The position numbers were made by a program, and so were the translations under genes. From positions 24,875,542-24,939,541 of the forward strand of contig OX388305.1 in assembly GCA_947579605.1 (NCBI GenBank): 64,000 nt of DNA, in the 5' to 3' direction. The notes beneath the pieces are model-generated. The model was given only the letters and a program-made list of their open reading frames with translations. It did not search any database and was not told the origin of the DNA. Each line of letters opens with the position of its first letter. Position 1 is the stretch's first letter. This stretch comes from Athripsodes cinereus (taxonomy: Eukaryota; Arthropoda; Insecta; Trichoptera; Leptoceridae). Positions 10,901-22,201 of the stretch are shown here, piece after piece.

Positions 10901-11666
10901 AATAATACAGAGGATCGAAGGGATTACATGTATTACTTGGCTATTGGAAATGCTCGATTGAAGAAATACAACAAAGCTAATGAAATTTTAAATGTTTTGC
11001 TCAGAACAGAGCCGACAAATCATCAGGTTCTTCAGTTACAAGTGAGTAAAACATTTTATCTATCTAATTACTTACCTACTTCTGATGGCCGAACATCCTT
11101 TGCAAGACCTATGCCTCTGAAACAATAGACCTCCAAGCCTTTTTTATCTTGAGTTCTTGAGCAATAGAATGGCATCCTCTAGTTGATGTTATCCAACAAT
11201 CTTTGTTTTGATCCGCTTAACGGTCTTCTGTCTGTAGAATACTTTTAGTCACCCTTTCTTTTCCGGATCTAATGATGTGGCAAATCCATGCCAATCTTCG
11301 GGAACTAATCTCACTTGTGATGAAAATATGTATCTAACAGTATACTATTTTAATCCCTTTTAGTTCATTTACTTATTTTTTTTTTTTTAATTAATAATAA
11401 TCATAGTAATCTTTATTGCATAAAAAAGTATGCAATAGAAATAAAAACATGACATTACCACTGAACAAATAATTATGTGCAATTAGCGAGTTTATCGCAG
11501 AAGTCCAATATCTTTCAACTAACGCATATTTATGTTGTTTTAGAAACAAATAAAGAGTAGAATGGATTCGGAAGCCATGGTGGGAGTCGCTAAAGCTGGT
11601 GGAGCCATGTTAGTCATAGGAGGGATAATAGGGATCGGAATGGCTTTAGCCAGCCACAAGAAATAG
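4932..11666 (+). CDS. Fis1: Fis1, mitochondrial fission 1 protein (4 coding exons)
   Basis: Coding exons are 4932-4976, 9386-9499, 10871-11041 and 11544-11666. All introns are GT-AG and phase 0, and the joined frame is 453 nt, a complete 150-residue protein, which is the usual Fis1 length. The start MSDVLDEIVSREDLD and the stretch FEYAWCLVKSK match the family N terminus. Exon 3 carries the second TPR-like helix pair (DRRDYMYYLAIGNARLKKY). Exon 4 ends in a glycine-rich membrane anchor at about residues 128-146, followed by a short basic tail, SHKK. In the family, the cytosolic TPR bundle sits on the outer mitochondrial or peroxisomal membrane and takes part in organelle fission with the Drp1 machinery. 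Introns 1 (4.4 kb) and 2 (1.4 kb) are packed with transposable elements, but all splice sites look intact. The next gene, abrupt, converges on it from the other strand. Identification is from remembered family sequence, not a search. Confidence 0.93.
5640..5895. repeat. Interspersed repeat family C, near-full copy
   Basis: This is a ~240-bp unit running from CCATCACGGCATATCCCACA through AGCAGATCAGCTGCATG to GGGAGACCAATTCTTTACC. It is nearly identical to 49320-49555 and similar to at least seven other stretches in the window. The right end continues into LINE coding at 49090, so it is probably a LINE 3' region. Fis1 intron 1. Confidence 0.7.
5929..6586. mobile_element. piggyBac-like MITE, 658 bp
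   Basis: TTAA lies immediately outside both ends (5925-5928 and 6587-6590), and the ends are inverted (CCTGT at the left, ACAGG at the right). Near the left end is a repeated palindromic phrase, GCACCGGTGCG. TTAA duplication is the mark of the piggyBac superfamily. The terminal match is short, so the family call is tentative. No coding capacity is visible. Confidence 0.55.
6593..7657 (+). pseudogene. Penelope-like retroelement: RT plus GIY-YIG endonuclease, frameshifted
   Basis: The 5'-truncated reverse transcriptase opens with GLAIGSPASPLFAELFM and carries the catalytic YVDD motif (WYRYVDDIFVVW, about 6750). A frameshift near 6940 moves the frame at FNIYRKPTYTDC, and a second lies in an A-rich run near 7230. 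The C-terminal GIY-YIG nuclease is recognisable: GIYTLKCDDCDASYIG, then RTRIREH, with a stop at 7655-7657. RT plus GIY-YIG is diagnostic of Penelope-like elements. The copy lies in Fis1 intron 1 in the sense direction and cannot make an intact protein. Confidence 0.9.
7658..7960 (+). mobile_element. Penelope 3' flank with hammerhead-like motif
   Basis: This is an AT/C-rich untranslated tail downstream of the GIY-YIG stop. At about 7884-7924 there is a hairpin GGTGG-ACGCT-CCACC followed by CGAAACC, GC and GGTAG. The order resembles the stem II, GAAA core and very short stem III of the type I hammerhead ribozymes known in Penelope-like elements. The upstream core is degraded (TTAATG where CTGATG would be expected). 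Confidence 0.4.
7963..9026. mobile_element. Non-autonomous pogo/Tigger-like DNA transposon, 1064 bp
   Basis: The left end CAGGTCAAATCTCG is repeated inverted at the right end (CGAGATTTGACCTG), and TA flanks both ends (7961-7962, 9027-9028). The sub-terminal regions repeat the phrase TTCGTTATA in several orientations, as in pogo/Tigger-type ends. No transposase frame survives inside. It sits in Fis1 intron 1. Confidence 0.8.
9089..9262 (-). pseudogene. RTE-like LINE 3' end, second decayed copy
   Basis: Same family as 2561-2749 (shared ACGCCGTGTCCCA-type stop region and CTTCTTTCGCTTCCTC), but with frameshifts after KDGR. It lies in Fis1 intron 1, directly after the pogo-like element. Confidence 0.7.
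9537..9767. mobile_element. hAT MITE (231 bp), first of a series
   Basis: Ends are CAGTGTTCCGCAAA and its inverse TTTGCGGAACACTG. A perfect 8-bp duplication GTCTAGAT lies at 9529-9536 and 9768-9775. The CAG...CTG ends and octamer duplication are typical of hAT. It lies in Fis1 intron 2, 30 bp beyond the exon 2 donor. Confidence 0.9.
9776..10090. mobile_element. hAT MITE (315 bp), second of a series
   Basis: It begins CAGAGGTTCCCAAAC and ends TTTGGAAATCACTG, an imperfect inverse. It is flanked by the same octamer GTCTAGAT at 9768-9775 and 10091-10098. The interior has a C run near 9851 and no gene. A degraded relative of its interior is at 60-165. Confidence 0.85.
10099..10182. mobile_element. 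Third hAT-like end next to the shared octamer
   Basis: Directly after the third GTCTAGAT comes CAAGTGTGGCCAACCTGCG, which resembles the left end of a widespread hAT group. The unit continues with GATCCGCGAAGCATTTGCCC and is then interrupted by the element at 10183. Its right end was not found; sequence to about 10560 may belong to it. Confidence 0.45.
10183..10478. mobile_element. hAT MITE (296 bp), CAGGGATGTTGCGGATG family
   Basis: Inverted ends CAGGGATGTTGCG and CGCAACATCCCTG are flanked by a perfect 8-bp duplication GTCAGTAC (10175-10182 and 10479-10486). The interior is rich in repeated GCGGATGCGGATG phrases. It is inserted within the preceding hAT-like repeat in Fis1 intron 2. Confidence 0.92.
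10640..10735. repeat. Uninterrupted copy of repeat family E in Fis1 intron 2
   Basis: Carries TATACCGATTTTAGTGGGTA without insertion at the place where the copy at 2780-4610 holds the hAT-like element. Confidence 0.65.
11094..11330 (-). pseudogene. RTE-like LINE relic in Fis1 intron 3
   Basis: The - strand reads RLAWICHIIRSGKERVTKSI with later AWRSIVSEA, a degraded version of the RLRW.GH..R block of RTE-type ORF2. Several stops and a frameshift interrupt it. Confidence 0.45.
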
Positions 11667-12645
11667 TATTTATATTATTTATTTATTACTTCTAAGTTAT
11701 TTCTTTACCATTATTTTTGTGTCAATGTTGATAAAGCTTCTAGTATATTTGGTTCTACTATCTTTAGAATATTATTTGAATATCATGGAATATATCATAA
11801 ATTCAGTGAGTGTTTTTATTGTTCAAATTGATTAATTAATTTTGCCTATCCTAAAAAAAGTTTTTCTTAAATTATCAACTATTGTAAATAATTATAGGAT
11901 AACCCTGAATTAGAATCACAATTGAATAAATTTTATTTGTTGATCATTATTAATAAAAATGTGAATGATTCTTCCATGACCATGAGATGTTTGCGTAGAA
12001 TATAGTTTTGTTTTTTTAGTTTCTGATCCATTTTGTAATATTCTATGGTCAAGTGAGACCATACATTTTTCCGAATAAAATATTGATCTATGTTTTTGTA
12101 CCTGTTCTTAATTTATGTATAATATTAAATTTTTATTTAAGCCGTATGTAAAACAAGTTTCAGCTTGTTTATCAATCTCCTTTATTTCATTTATAGAATT
12201 TTCTGATTATTGAAATAAAAATATATTTTGAATATCATTAGAATCTTAATTCTCTCATACACGGAGGATAAAAATACTATGAATGCTTTGCAACTTACAA
12301 AAGCATCAAATTTTCAGCTATTGCATTATCATTGTTATTTTATAAAGTTATGTATTTCCTCTGGTTTGTACTGTATTAATCAAATTACTTAGTTCTGTAA
12401 GATATTTATTTGTTATTGAGATGTCTTATTTAATATGCATAATTACTCACTACATATTTATCCACATTTCTTGTTAAATATTTATTTATTTATTTTATTC
12501 TTCACTGTACATTGTTTACAATAATACAAATTAAATATTTAGGTGTTATTTGTGTATATTTTGTTTTGCTTTTGTAAATTATACACTTTTAGAATATCCA
12601 TGTTTTTCTTTTTCTTTAAAGATTAATTTGTATTTGTAATAACCG
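11667..12645. other. Fis1 3' UTR and intergenic DNA
   Basis: AT-rich sequence with several AATAAA signals (for example near 12075 and 12212). No other feature recognised. Confidence 0.5.
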
Positions 12646-12752
12646 TCAAACTCCCCTTTCACGGCACAAGCTTTTAGCTTAGTGTGAAAGGTGTATAAGG
12701 TTGTATTTGGGTTTATAACATAACCCAGATATATATTTTTTTTTTTAATCCA
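12646..12752 (+). mobile_element. SINE family A, 3' part
   Basis: Starts within the body (CAAACTCCCCTTTCACGGCA) and ends with CCCAGATATATATTTTTTTT. 5' truncated, downstream of Fis1. Confidence 0.7.
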
Positions 12753-12774
12753 CACATAAATATTTGAGTCCGTT

Positions 12775-12820
12775 CGTATGTATGTATGTATGTATGTATG
12801 TATGTATGTATGTACGTATG
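12775..12820. repeat. GTAT microsatellite
   Basis: About eleven GTAT units with one interruption (GTAC). Confidence 0.95.
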
Positions 12821-13609
12821 TCCTTAATGGACTCAGAAATTAGGAAAGACCGAAGTAAAATAATACACTCTATACAAGGTCTCATCTTCTGGGCAGGTTT
12901 AAGGCTAAAAACATTTTAAATATCTTACGTATTGATAAAGATATTTTAATTTTAATGCGACCATGTCACAAAATTAGCAACAAAATGTATGTAAAATTAA
13001 TGCAAGATTTAGTAAATAGCAATATTCACAGTCAAACATTTTTCATTGTATTGAATTAATATCAAAATGGATGTAACAATAAATACAACAATTCTGAAAC
13101 TAAATATTTAGGGTTTATTTTCGTAATAAAATATCGTGTTTGCTAATGAGAAAAGCTCTTGAATTACGTGAATAAAAATTGCATATTTTTGACATATTGG
13201 GCTATTTTCATAATGGAAGACATTATGAAACCATAGAAAACTATACTGTAGAATAATAATAGTTTTACCTATAAAATCCATAAACAATGTTAAATGATTT
13301 TCAATGAGTGGGAACCTATTTATTTTCACCTAATATTTTTTACATAAATTATGAAATATTTGATAGTAAAATATTCTGAAATATTGAAGGATGCAGATAA
13401 TCCATTTTTAAGGTTTTTTGGGAATAAAGAGTAAATACTTATATGACAATTTATTCTTGACTTTTTTTAATTTCATAGCAAATACCCATTTATGCACTGC
13501 AAACCAAAAATACAAATTCGAATGTGGACAATTATAATATTTTAACATTTATGTGACTACAATTTTTTCACGAAAAGGGATGTTTACCCTTTTTTTCTTA
13601 TAGAAATTT

Positions 13610-14450
13610 GGGATGACAATCTTCGAGTTTTTACATTAAGATGAGGTTTTTAGTAGTTTTTGCACGTAGGTACCCGCCTATTTTTCTAAATAAAATATGA
13701 GCTTTCGAGGTGTCGAGCTCACATATTTTTCATTTGGAAGAGGTTTTTAGCACTTTTTCCATGTAGGTACCTACCAATATGTGGAATTTCTTAACTTCAA
13801 GCTTTTTCATCGGGACGAGGTTGTTAGTACTTTTTTTTCCATGTAGGTGCCTACTTATTATTTTTTTACATAAATGTGAACATCTGAGGTGTCAAACTTC
13901 AAGATTTTTCAATGGGAAGAGGTTTTTAGCACTTTTTTCGATGTTGGCACCTACCTATTTTTTTTAACTAAATATGGGCATGTGAGGTATCAAACTTCAT
14001 GATTTTTCATTGGGAAGAGTTTTTCAGCACTTTTTTCGATGTAGGTACCTACCTATTCTTTTTTACCTAAGTATGGGCATGTGAGGTATCAAACTTCATG
14101 ATTTTTCATTGGGAAGAGTTTTTCAGCACTTTTTTCGATGTAGGTACCTACCTATTTTTTTTACCTAAGTATGGGCATGTGAGGTATCAAACTTCATGAT
14201 TTTTCATTGGGAAGAGTTTTTCAGCACTTTTTTCGATGTAGGTACCTACCTATTTTTTTTACCTAAATATGGGCATGTGAGGTATCAAACTTCAAGATTT
14301 TTCATTTAGAGATTTGCAATGCTTTTTATGATGTAGGTACCTACCTATTTATTGTTACTAAGCTATGGGCATGTAGGGAGTCAAAAATTAAGTTTTCTCA
14401 TTGGGAAGAGCTTTTTACTTCTTTTATCCACGTAAGTGCTTACTCCGTTT
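13610..14450. repeat. Minisatellite, about nine ~98-bp units
   Basis: Each unit carries GTAGGTACCTACCTATT or a variant, at about 13664, 13763, 13843, 13943, 14041, 14140, 14238, 14333 and 14432. It is followed by GGGCATGTGAGGTATCAAAC and TTTTTCATTGGGAAGAG. Units at 13.95-14.3 kb are nearly identical; outer ones are decayed. Confidence 0.9.
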
Positions 14451-14545
14451 TTTTTTTCAATAAGATTTTGTTGTTTTAACCCATGTATTTGCAAGGTTTT
14501 CTATTTAATTAAACCCGAGCGATGCCGGGTTACATACGCTTGTAA

Positions 14546-17500
14546 TAAATAACCCAAATACAATCCCTCAGTGAACTATATGTTAATCGTTTATTCCAAT
14601 TTGTGGAATAGAATTTAACAATTTCATACACCGCTTCACAACACATGTTATTCGCCTTATCCAATTTGGGTTTCATTACAATAATTAATGCATATAATTA
14701 TATCGTCCAGAAATCACAGTAAATAATAATAAACGCTTGATAGTCATAATAAATTTGTACAAGTCTTCCTGTGAACCTGATACAATATTTGATTATGCAT
14801 TGTAGCATAAAGTAATACGCTTGTTTCTAGGATTAAGGGTTTATTCACCCATATCTGCTAGTGTATGGTCCCATGTCACTCCTTCAGTAATACATCTTCT
14901 TCTTCTTAATCTTTTATTAGACCCAGAGGTCTGTTCATACAGGAGGGTCCTCTTGCGATGTGGATGCCCAGCTGTCCTTCCATCGTTTAGGGGGTCTTCC
15001 GGGTAGGCGTCGTCCATCAGGTAGTCCATGTAGAACAATCTTTGGGGTTCTGGTGCTACCCATCCTCTGGACATGTTCGTACCAGTAATACATAACCTAC
15101 TTCATTATGTTAACTCTGTACTACAATGCAAAAATTAACAATTATGCTTTTTCACGAGTAGACACGTGTGGATAGACACAGAATTAATTGCTTGTATTGA
15201 GTTAATTAATGTAGTTTAAAAAGTAAACATCATCATCTTATACCAGTTATCATGGCTTTTGTCATGTTTGTATCAATAAACGTGGAAGAAAATGGGAGTG
15301 TCAAGTAAAAGACTGAAAAACGTTTTAAACACTTAATTTATATTAATCAACCCAAGCGGTACATTATATTTTCTCTTAAATAAAATAAAAATATGGCAAG
15401 TATAAGAAAATACAAAAAACATAATAAAATGTCAGTACAACATAATAAAAGCATCTTCAAGAGTGTAAGTTAGTTTATTTTTTTACATAATTTTAAAAGA
15501 AAATAGGAACATACTATATAACATTACTATATGTTATACTAAGAAGTACATATAAAATAAAAAGCATTTTAATTACTAAACAATCATATATAAAGCATAT
15601 ATTTTTAAAAACAAGATTAAATGTTCACCCTACATTGCATTTTTGAGGAGATTGTTGTAGACTTTATATGACTTAAGGCTTTACCGGAAGTGAACTATTT
15701 ATTATTTAAACTTCAGATGAAGTAAAAATTTTTTTTTTTTTATATATGTGGCATATAAGACAGTATAACGAGTATCACATGAAACAATGTGAGCCTTGCT
15801 AAGTGGTTTTATAATATTGTATTCTACAATTGGAATTTGCACATAGCAAGGGCTCTTTAAACAAAAACAAGACTTTGAATGTTTATCCATTTCACACACT
15901 GAGTCATCATATTATGTCTATTATTTAATATAAGTTTATGTAACATTACAGAATCTGGTAACATCTTTCTTGTTGCTCGCTTACACGTAATACATTATGT
16001 ACTTCCTTATCTTCTACTGAAGCCTAAGATCTCAACACTAAACCCATAACATCTATCTTACCTACAAATCTGTATGTTCAAAGACAATCTCTTAACAAAC
16101 CCCTCCCGACAAATGTTAATGTTTGAAGATGCTGCTTTGCATAATAATATCCTAGATTCAATACAATAATTATATTGTTACATAATATGGTAGGCAACTT
16201 GTGCAAAAAAAAATGTATGAATTATTATTTTACCAACACATACGGAGGGTGTTCTCTCGACTCCTATAGGTTTGTTGTGCAACTAATAACTATTGAAATA
16301 TTTGTGCATTTTTGTTACTTTGCCACTTTGTACTAGACGAGCGTAGCACAGAGAATTGAAGAGAGATGAAGAAAGTATAGTATATATATACATATTATAA
16401 TAGTAAATACATAATATATAGGCATGTAGCAAATGCACATAAAGATAATAATAATATATATATTTTGACATTTGTATAAATGATTATATCATACATGTAT
16501 GTATTGTATATAATATAGCTTTAGTCTAACAAGAGTGTGTTTACATACAGCTAAGATGGAACTAGTATATATTGACTATTTACATACTTACAGTCACTAT
16601 TATAGGGAGCAAGTTTAGGAACTTAGGACGCCTGATTACAATTGCATACAACATAAGTGTATGTGCGTAAGGTATTATGGCAAAATACATACATAATTAG
16701 GTACTGGGTGAGTATACTCGTATGATTGGATGAAGACATAAGGCACGCTACTTGTGTGGAATATTGTGGTGCTATGATCCTTCTTCACTATTACTGATAG
16801 ATTGTACCGTTATATAAAGTTGTAATGTCAGGCTCTTTCTTTATACGTTTAGAAGGCACCTCGTCCCTCTAATATTATATAATATATAATTTTTTTACTA
16901 AATTATGTAAACCTCTCTTTTGTGTAAAGTAGGAATTTATTCTACTATCAATTTTATATTTTATCATATTAGGTTTCTTGCACCTCACATATCTATTATA
17001 AATACTTTAAAAACAACATAATAATAACATTTTTTTCTTCTCTTCTCTCAGGATTCCTAACAAAGAAGAGATGAATTTTTAAAAATATTAATTGAAATAT
17101 AAAAAATTGAATTATCTGGACATGGTCTCTCTTTAAGACAGAGTAGTAATAAAACAAATTCACATAAGAGTATTTTGTTGACATCAATAATAACAAAAAG
17201 TATATTTAACAAATTTAATGGAGTAAGCTCGAATATTTAATCATAATAATATTATCTAAATGGATTATAATTATACATAGTATTTGTTAAGTACAAGAAA
17301 ACAAAAAAAGTCCTTTTTCCTAGTCTCAATTCGCACAAAGGAATAAACCTGTAAAATTTGCTAAGTTTTAATATGAAGGCATAACCAACCGTATACAACA
17401 AATGTTGACGTCAATAAGATGTGGTATGTATTATTTTATACAAACAATAATTTCAATACGATGTGGAAGTATTCATAATATATAATTATATTTAATATAA

Positions 17501-18510
17501 TTTATGTACAACATATATTTTATATTATATAATAAAATCACAACAAAAATATTTACACTGAACAATTATTTTTATTAATATAATAATCAAACAACAAAAA
17601 ATATTATTATTTATTATTCAAATAAAATATATCACATCTAATTATGGCTGTGACATCTCCATAATATATATATATATATATGTATATATTTTATATAATT
17701 ATATATATACCATTCTAACACACTAAAACAGATAATAAAGCAAAATTAACAAGATCTGCGACTTGAATTTGTTTCAATCTTCTATGAGCCTTGTTGAGTT
17801 TTTTTTTAATTTTCTTTATTTCTAAGCACCTTTTATGTTTTCCTAACAAAACTGCCAATGTTATGAGTGTCTAAATAAAACATTAATTTTATGTTTTCAA
17901 CATTTTACAAGGTGCTAGAGGTTTTAAATAATATTTTTTTTCATATTTATCACTCCTTTTAATGTATGTTAATCTCAGCTATGAATATTTTAGCAAAACA
18001 TTTATTAATAGAATATATTCATATCAATTAAAGTAATGCAACACCTCTTTTTCGTAACCTCACCAAAATAGGTATTCATTTGTTAACATACATTGAAGAT
18101 TTACATTATTAACATAAAATAAGGTTTAAATATTATTAACAAAATCTGTAATATCATAAACATATTTTTTCTAAAATTTAAATATTGTTGATGGATACAT
18201 TTGTACTATTTCTTATAATCCTATAGTTTATGGTTTTAAAGTTTTTTTTAAAAGTTGTGTATGATAAAGATTATTATGTTTGAAATACAACAAACAGCAA
18301 CTCATTACTCTATAGACAATAGAAAATATGTTTAATTATTTTAATTAGTGTTTTAACAAACTTTGTTTGTGGTAACTGTTAGATAATTAAGATTCAACTT
18401 GTGTTGTATAATGAGGTATATATTATTTCATTAATAATATCAATTGTATCTACTTTATAACATTCAGAAATTATGTATATTTGGGTAAACGTTGTCCTAG
18501 CAAATATTAC
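14546..18510. other. AT-rich intergenic DNA
   Basis: Apart from the LINE relic at 14930-15085, it contains only AT microsatellites (about 17665-17710) and short chance frames. Nothing coding is supported. Confidence 0.5.
14930..15085 (-). pseudogene. RTE-like LINE relic
   Basis: The - strand reads YWYEHVQRMGSTRTPKIVL, then DGRRLPGRPPKRWKDSW, the W.GHV.RM and GRP.KRW.D blocks of RTE ORF2 C termini. It is truncated at both ends and lies in intergenic DNA downstream of both genes. Confidence 0.7.
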
Positions 18511-18514
18511 ATAG

Positions 18515-19233
18515 CGCCTGTTAACTTTCACAACCTCGTATCTAATTTTTTTTCAATTTCGAGCTAAATTTATTTTCTTGTCTATTCCTCACAAGATATG
18601 AATACTCTTATGTGAAAATTTAAACTGTTTTTTTTTATTCGCAGAATAAATCATACATTATCAGAAAATATATTTTTGTTGTTTAGAAAAAGTTATGGAG
18701 TAATTTTTTTCAATTTCGAGCTAAATTTATTTTCTTGTCTATTCCTCACAAGATATGAATACTCTCATGTGAAAATTTAAACTGTTTTTTTTTATTCGCA
18801 GAATAAATCATACATTATCAGAAAATATATTTTTGTTGTTTAGAAAAAGTTATGGAGTAATTTTTTTTCAATTTCGAGCTAAATTTATTTTCTTGTCTAT
18901 TCCTCACAAGATATGAATACTCTCATGTGAAAATTTAAACTGTTTTTTTTTATTCGCAGAATAAATCATACATTATCAGAAAATATATTTTTGTTGTTTA
19001 GAAAAAGTTATGGAGTAATTTTTTTCAATTTCGAGCTAAATTTATTTTCTTGTCTATTCCTCACAAGATATGAATACTCTTATGTGAAAATTTAAACTGT
19101 TTTTTTTATTCGCAGAATAAATCATACATTATCAGAAAATATATTTTTGTTGTTTAGAAAAAGTTATGGAGTTTTTAATGTCTCCTGCAGAATGGTACTT
19201 TTTTAGATACGAGGTTGTGAAAGTTAACAAGCG
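18515..19233. mobile_element. TIR-bounded element containing four tandem 157-bp repeats
   Basis: Inverted ends at 18515-18545 and 19203-19233 are 31 bp with one mismatch (CGCYTGTTAACTTTCACAAC inward). ATAG lies on both outer sides (18511-18514, 19234-19237), a possible 4-bp target duplication. Between the ends are four almost identical units. No coding region. Confidence 0.75.
18545..19175. repeat. Tandem repeat, 4 x 157-158 bp
   Basis: Units begin with CAATTTCGAGCTAAATTT at about 18554, 18711, 18869 and 19026. They differ only at a few bases, mostly in T-run length and one T/C. Confidence 0.95.
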
Positions 19234-19237
19234 ATAG

Positions 19238-22201
19238 GTAAACAATCATATCTGATCACATAATAATAAATACATAAAATGTTAATATCACATAAATCAC
19301 AAACGTGTAGCACGAAAATTAATTACAATGTTAACATTTCTTCTGCTCCAGAATTTTGTAAAAATAAGATAGGTGAAAAAGTAACATGAATGTAATAAAA
19401 TGGTCCTTTGGACTATTTGGTCACTAATGCTGTCACTTACGTTGTGACAGTGTGAATATTCCATTTACTCTAAGATTTAGAAAAATTATCATCCTAGCAT
19501 ATTTTAAATGGTGCGCATGTGTGAATTATTTTATTTAGGCATGTTCTTAAAAAAAATTGTTAACTAGGGCATCAAAATTATTGTTTGAAAATTTTATATT
19601 GTTCATAAATTATAATATTTGATGACTTGTTTTAATGTCATAATAAGCAGTTTATTATAGAAATGTCAAAACATTTATATATTCACATACATCATTTTAA
19701 ATATGCAAGGACGTTATGATAAATTACAAAATTACACAACTGTGCAATTCTAAAAAATGATGTAGTTGGGACTATTTAGTCACTAATGTTTGTATCTAAA
19801 TTCAGTAGAATAAAGGATTTTCCGTCAGAGTGCATACATAGTGTATTGTGAAATAATTTCCCTGCCACACGGTCACAAATCATACTATAACGATACAATA
19901 TAATATAATAAATAAATGATGAACAAACACTGTAACATACCCTAATGTTTTATTTTAAATATAATAATTTTATATAAGTAGATAAAGTATTTTGTATTTT
20001 AAAGATGTCTCTTACAAATTAATTAGTCATAGATGTACAAAATTATATGCAATACAACATTGATGCCCTTTAGTATAGTATAATTTGAACCTAGACAAAT
20101 AGTATAATTTGAACCTAGACAAATTCATATTAAGACACATTTCTAAGTATACATGTATATGTTTATATTGTACTTTAAGGATTGTGTTTTCAATATATAT
20201 AATACAATTATTAAATAAGAAATAATTGTCCCTCTGATTATATTAGGTAGGTATATAGGTCAATATATACTTGATTATACACCAAAGCCTTTTCTTTTGA
20301 TACAATGGTGGAATTAATTATGGATAAAATTTTATTATATACCTCTACATTATTTCACATCAGAATTTATTTCACACACAGACAATAAATTTGTTTATTA
20401 CATGTAATAGCGCCCCAGCAGTGTGCATAGAATGAGCTGTGGCATATATTGACCGATATATCTGCCGTGAACAATGATATAAGGAAAGTCTCAAATCTCT
20501 TACAACTGGAAGAATAATAAAAATATTATTTAGTCAATATGGATATTGATGGGAAGAAATTACATAATTGAATTGACATTTTGTTTGGCAGCTATATTAG
20601 TTAATGTGAAGGTATATATAAAGTAAACACTTGGAATGATTGTAATACAATTAAATTGGAAGAGCAAGACGGATTTTACTTACAATAGATTAATCAAATT
20701 ACATTTGAATAATATTTAAATTACAAATTTTCAACCGTAAGCAATGGAAGATTTAGCTTGGAAGATCTAATTATTATTTTGTTTTAAAATAAATAGGTAA
20801 TCTAATCAGTTTACAAATCGGAAAATGGATTGTATTTTGCACAACGTTGCATTGTGTAAATATGGTTTTCTAATAGAGGTGGCTGATTGGTATTGCCATT
20901 TTTGCATTGTTGAACACAGTGAAACATGAGATTGTAAATATTCTTAACATTAATTATTTTGTAATTCACAAATACAACACTATTTTGTTTTATTTAATAT
21001 TCTGTCTTGCTCTTTATAGGATACACGTGAGAAGGTCGGTATCAAATAAGTATAATAATATAACATTTACTCTTCTAAAATAAATTTGTATAACTCTCGA
21101 AGCTCAACATTAGTAGATCGTATACATGATCATTATTTTTTTTTACTTTTTAAAGAAATAAGTGTATACTATATTATTGGGTGTATTATGGAAGGGTTAT
21201 GTATACATACAATAAATAGTTAAGTATAGGTAAATATAATATCTTTATATCATATCAATATGAATGCTTACTTATGCATTTAACACTTGGTCTTATTTGA
21301 AATTACACAAGAAGTGTTGTAACTATAATCTTTAAATATATAAATGTATATATATGTATGTGTAAGTACATATAGTAAGTGTTTGTATATAATAAGTTTA
21401 AAAAATAATATTATATTTATATTCATAAAGTTTGAGGTAGATGGATGGAATTATATGTTTGAATATTAATTGTAGAGGAATATGTACATTATGTTAAAAT
21501 TCCCTAAATCTGTGTTATTTATCATTTATTACTTAGTGTTGTTGTACAAGATTTGCACGACAAACTATCTCCTGCAAAAAATAATATTCCCTGCAGACCA
21601 TTGTTAGCTGGACGTGCATGTGTTCAGGTATTTTCCCAGGTATGATTAATAACTGTTACTCTAGTTTGTTGAGGTAGATGGATGGAATAAGTACATGTAT
21701 ACACTCATACATTGCATCCATTGAATCAATATGTAAATGTAAAATACGAGAATGCTTTGTGTATAAGTATAAAAATTTAAAAAAAACCATATTATGTTTG
21801 TGGCTTTTTCAATCTAGTGACTAACTTAATAAATTAATTAACATATTATCATTTAGGAGTATCCAAAAATGGCACAAACAATATTATTATTATAATTATA
21901 TCAAATCTAAATAATGTTACTAGATGAAAGAAGCTCTGGCAGTCTTCATTTTATGTTAAAATTACATTACAAATATTATTATTACAACTTACAACACACT
22001 GACTGCAATATAAGTAGTGTATAAAATTTCTCTCTAACAATGTCCATACATATTTCAACACATTCATTATTATGTTTAACATTACACCAACAATTAATTT
22101 ACGACTAAATCAAAATGGCTGTCCCTAGCCACGTTTCCTCACCAGCAGTCTATATTATAAGGGCCGTAATGTCCCTGTTGTAACATTATTCATCTCCACA
22201 T
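19238..22201. other. AT-rich DNA 3' of abrupt cassette C
   Basis: Probably includes the 3' UTR of abrupt on the - strand. There is no identifiable gene, and the only structured repeat is the 24-bp duplication. Confidence 0.45.
20077..20124. repeat. 24-bp direct duplication
   Basis: AGTATAATTTGAACCTAGAC plus AAAT occurs twice back to back. Confidence 0.95.

Larger units (their letters stand above)
12762..14545 (+). mobile_element. Helitron/HINE-like non-autonomous element with minisatellite core
   Basis: Order of parts: a GTAT microsatellite (12775-12820), the phrase TTAATGGACTCAGAAA, an AT-rich body, a ~98-bp minisatellite (13610-14450), and near the right edge a hairpin ACCCGAGCGATGCCGGGT followed by TACATACGCTTGT. 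Helentron-associated elements in insects share this layout. Exact ends are not proven. Confidence 0.4.

Noticed and set aside
13610..14450. CRISPR-like array or promoter array
   Set aside because: Units are directly tandem, gradually decaying outward, with no spacer structure.
18545..19175. CRISPR-like array
   Set aside because: The 157-bp units are contiguous with no unique spacers and the host is an animal; it is a minisatellite.
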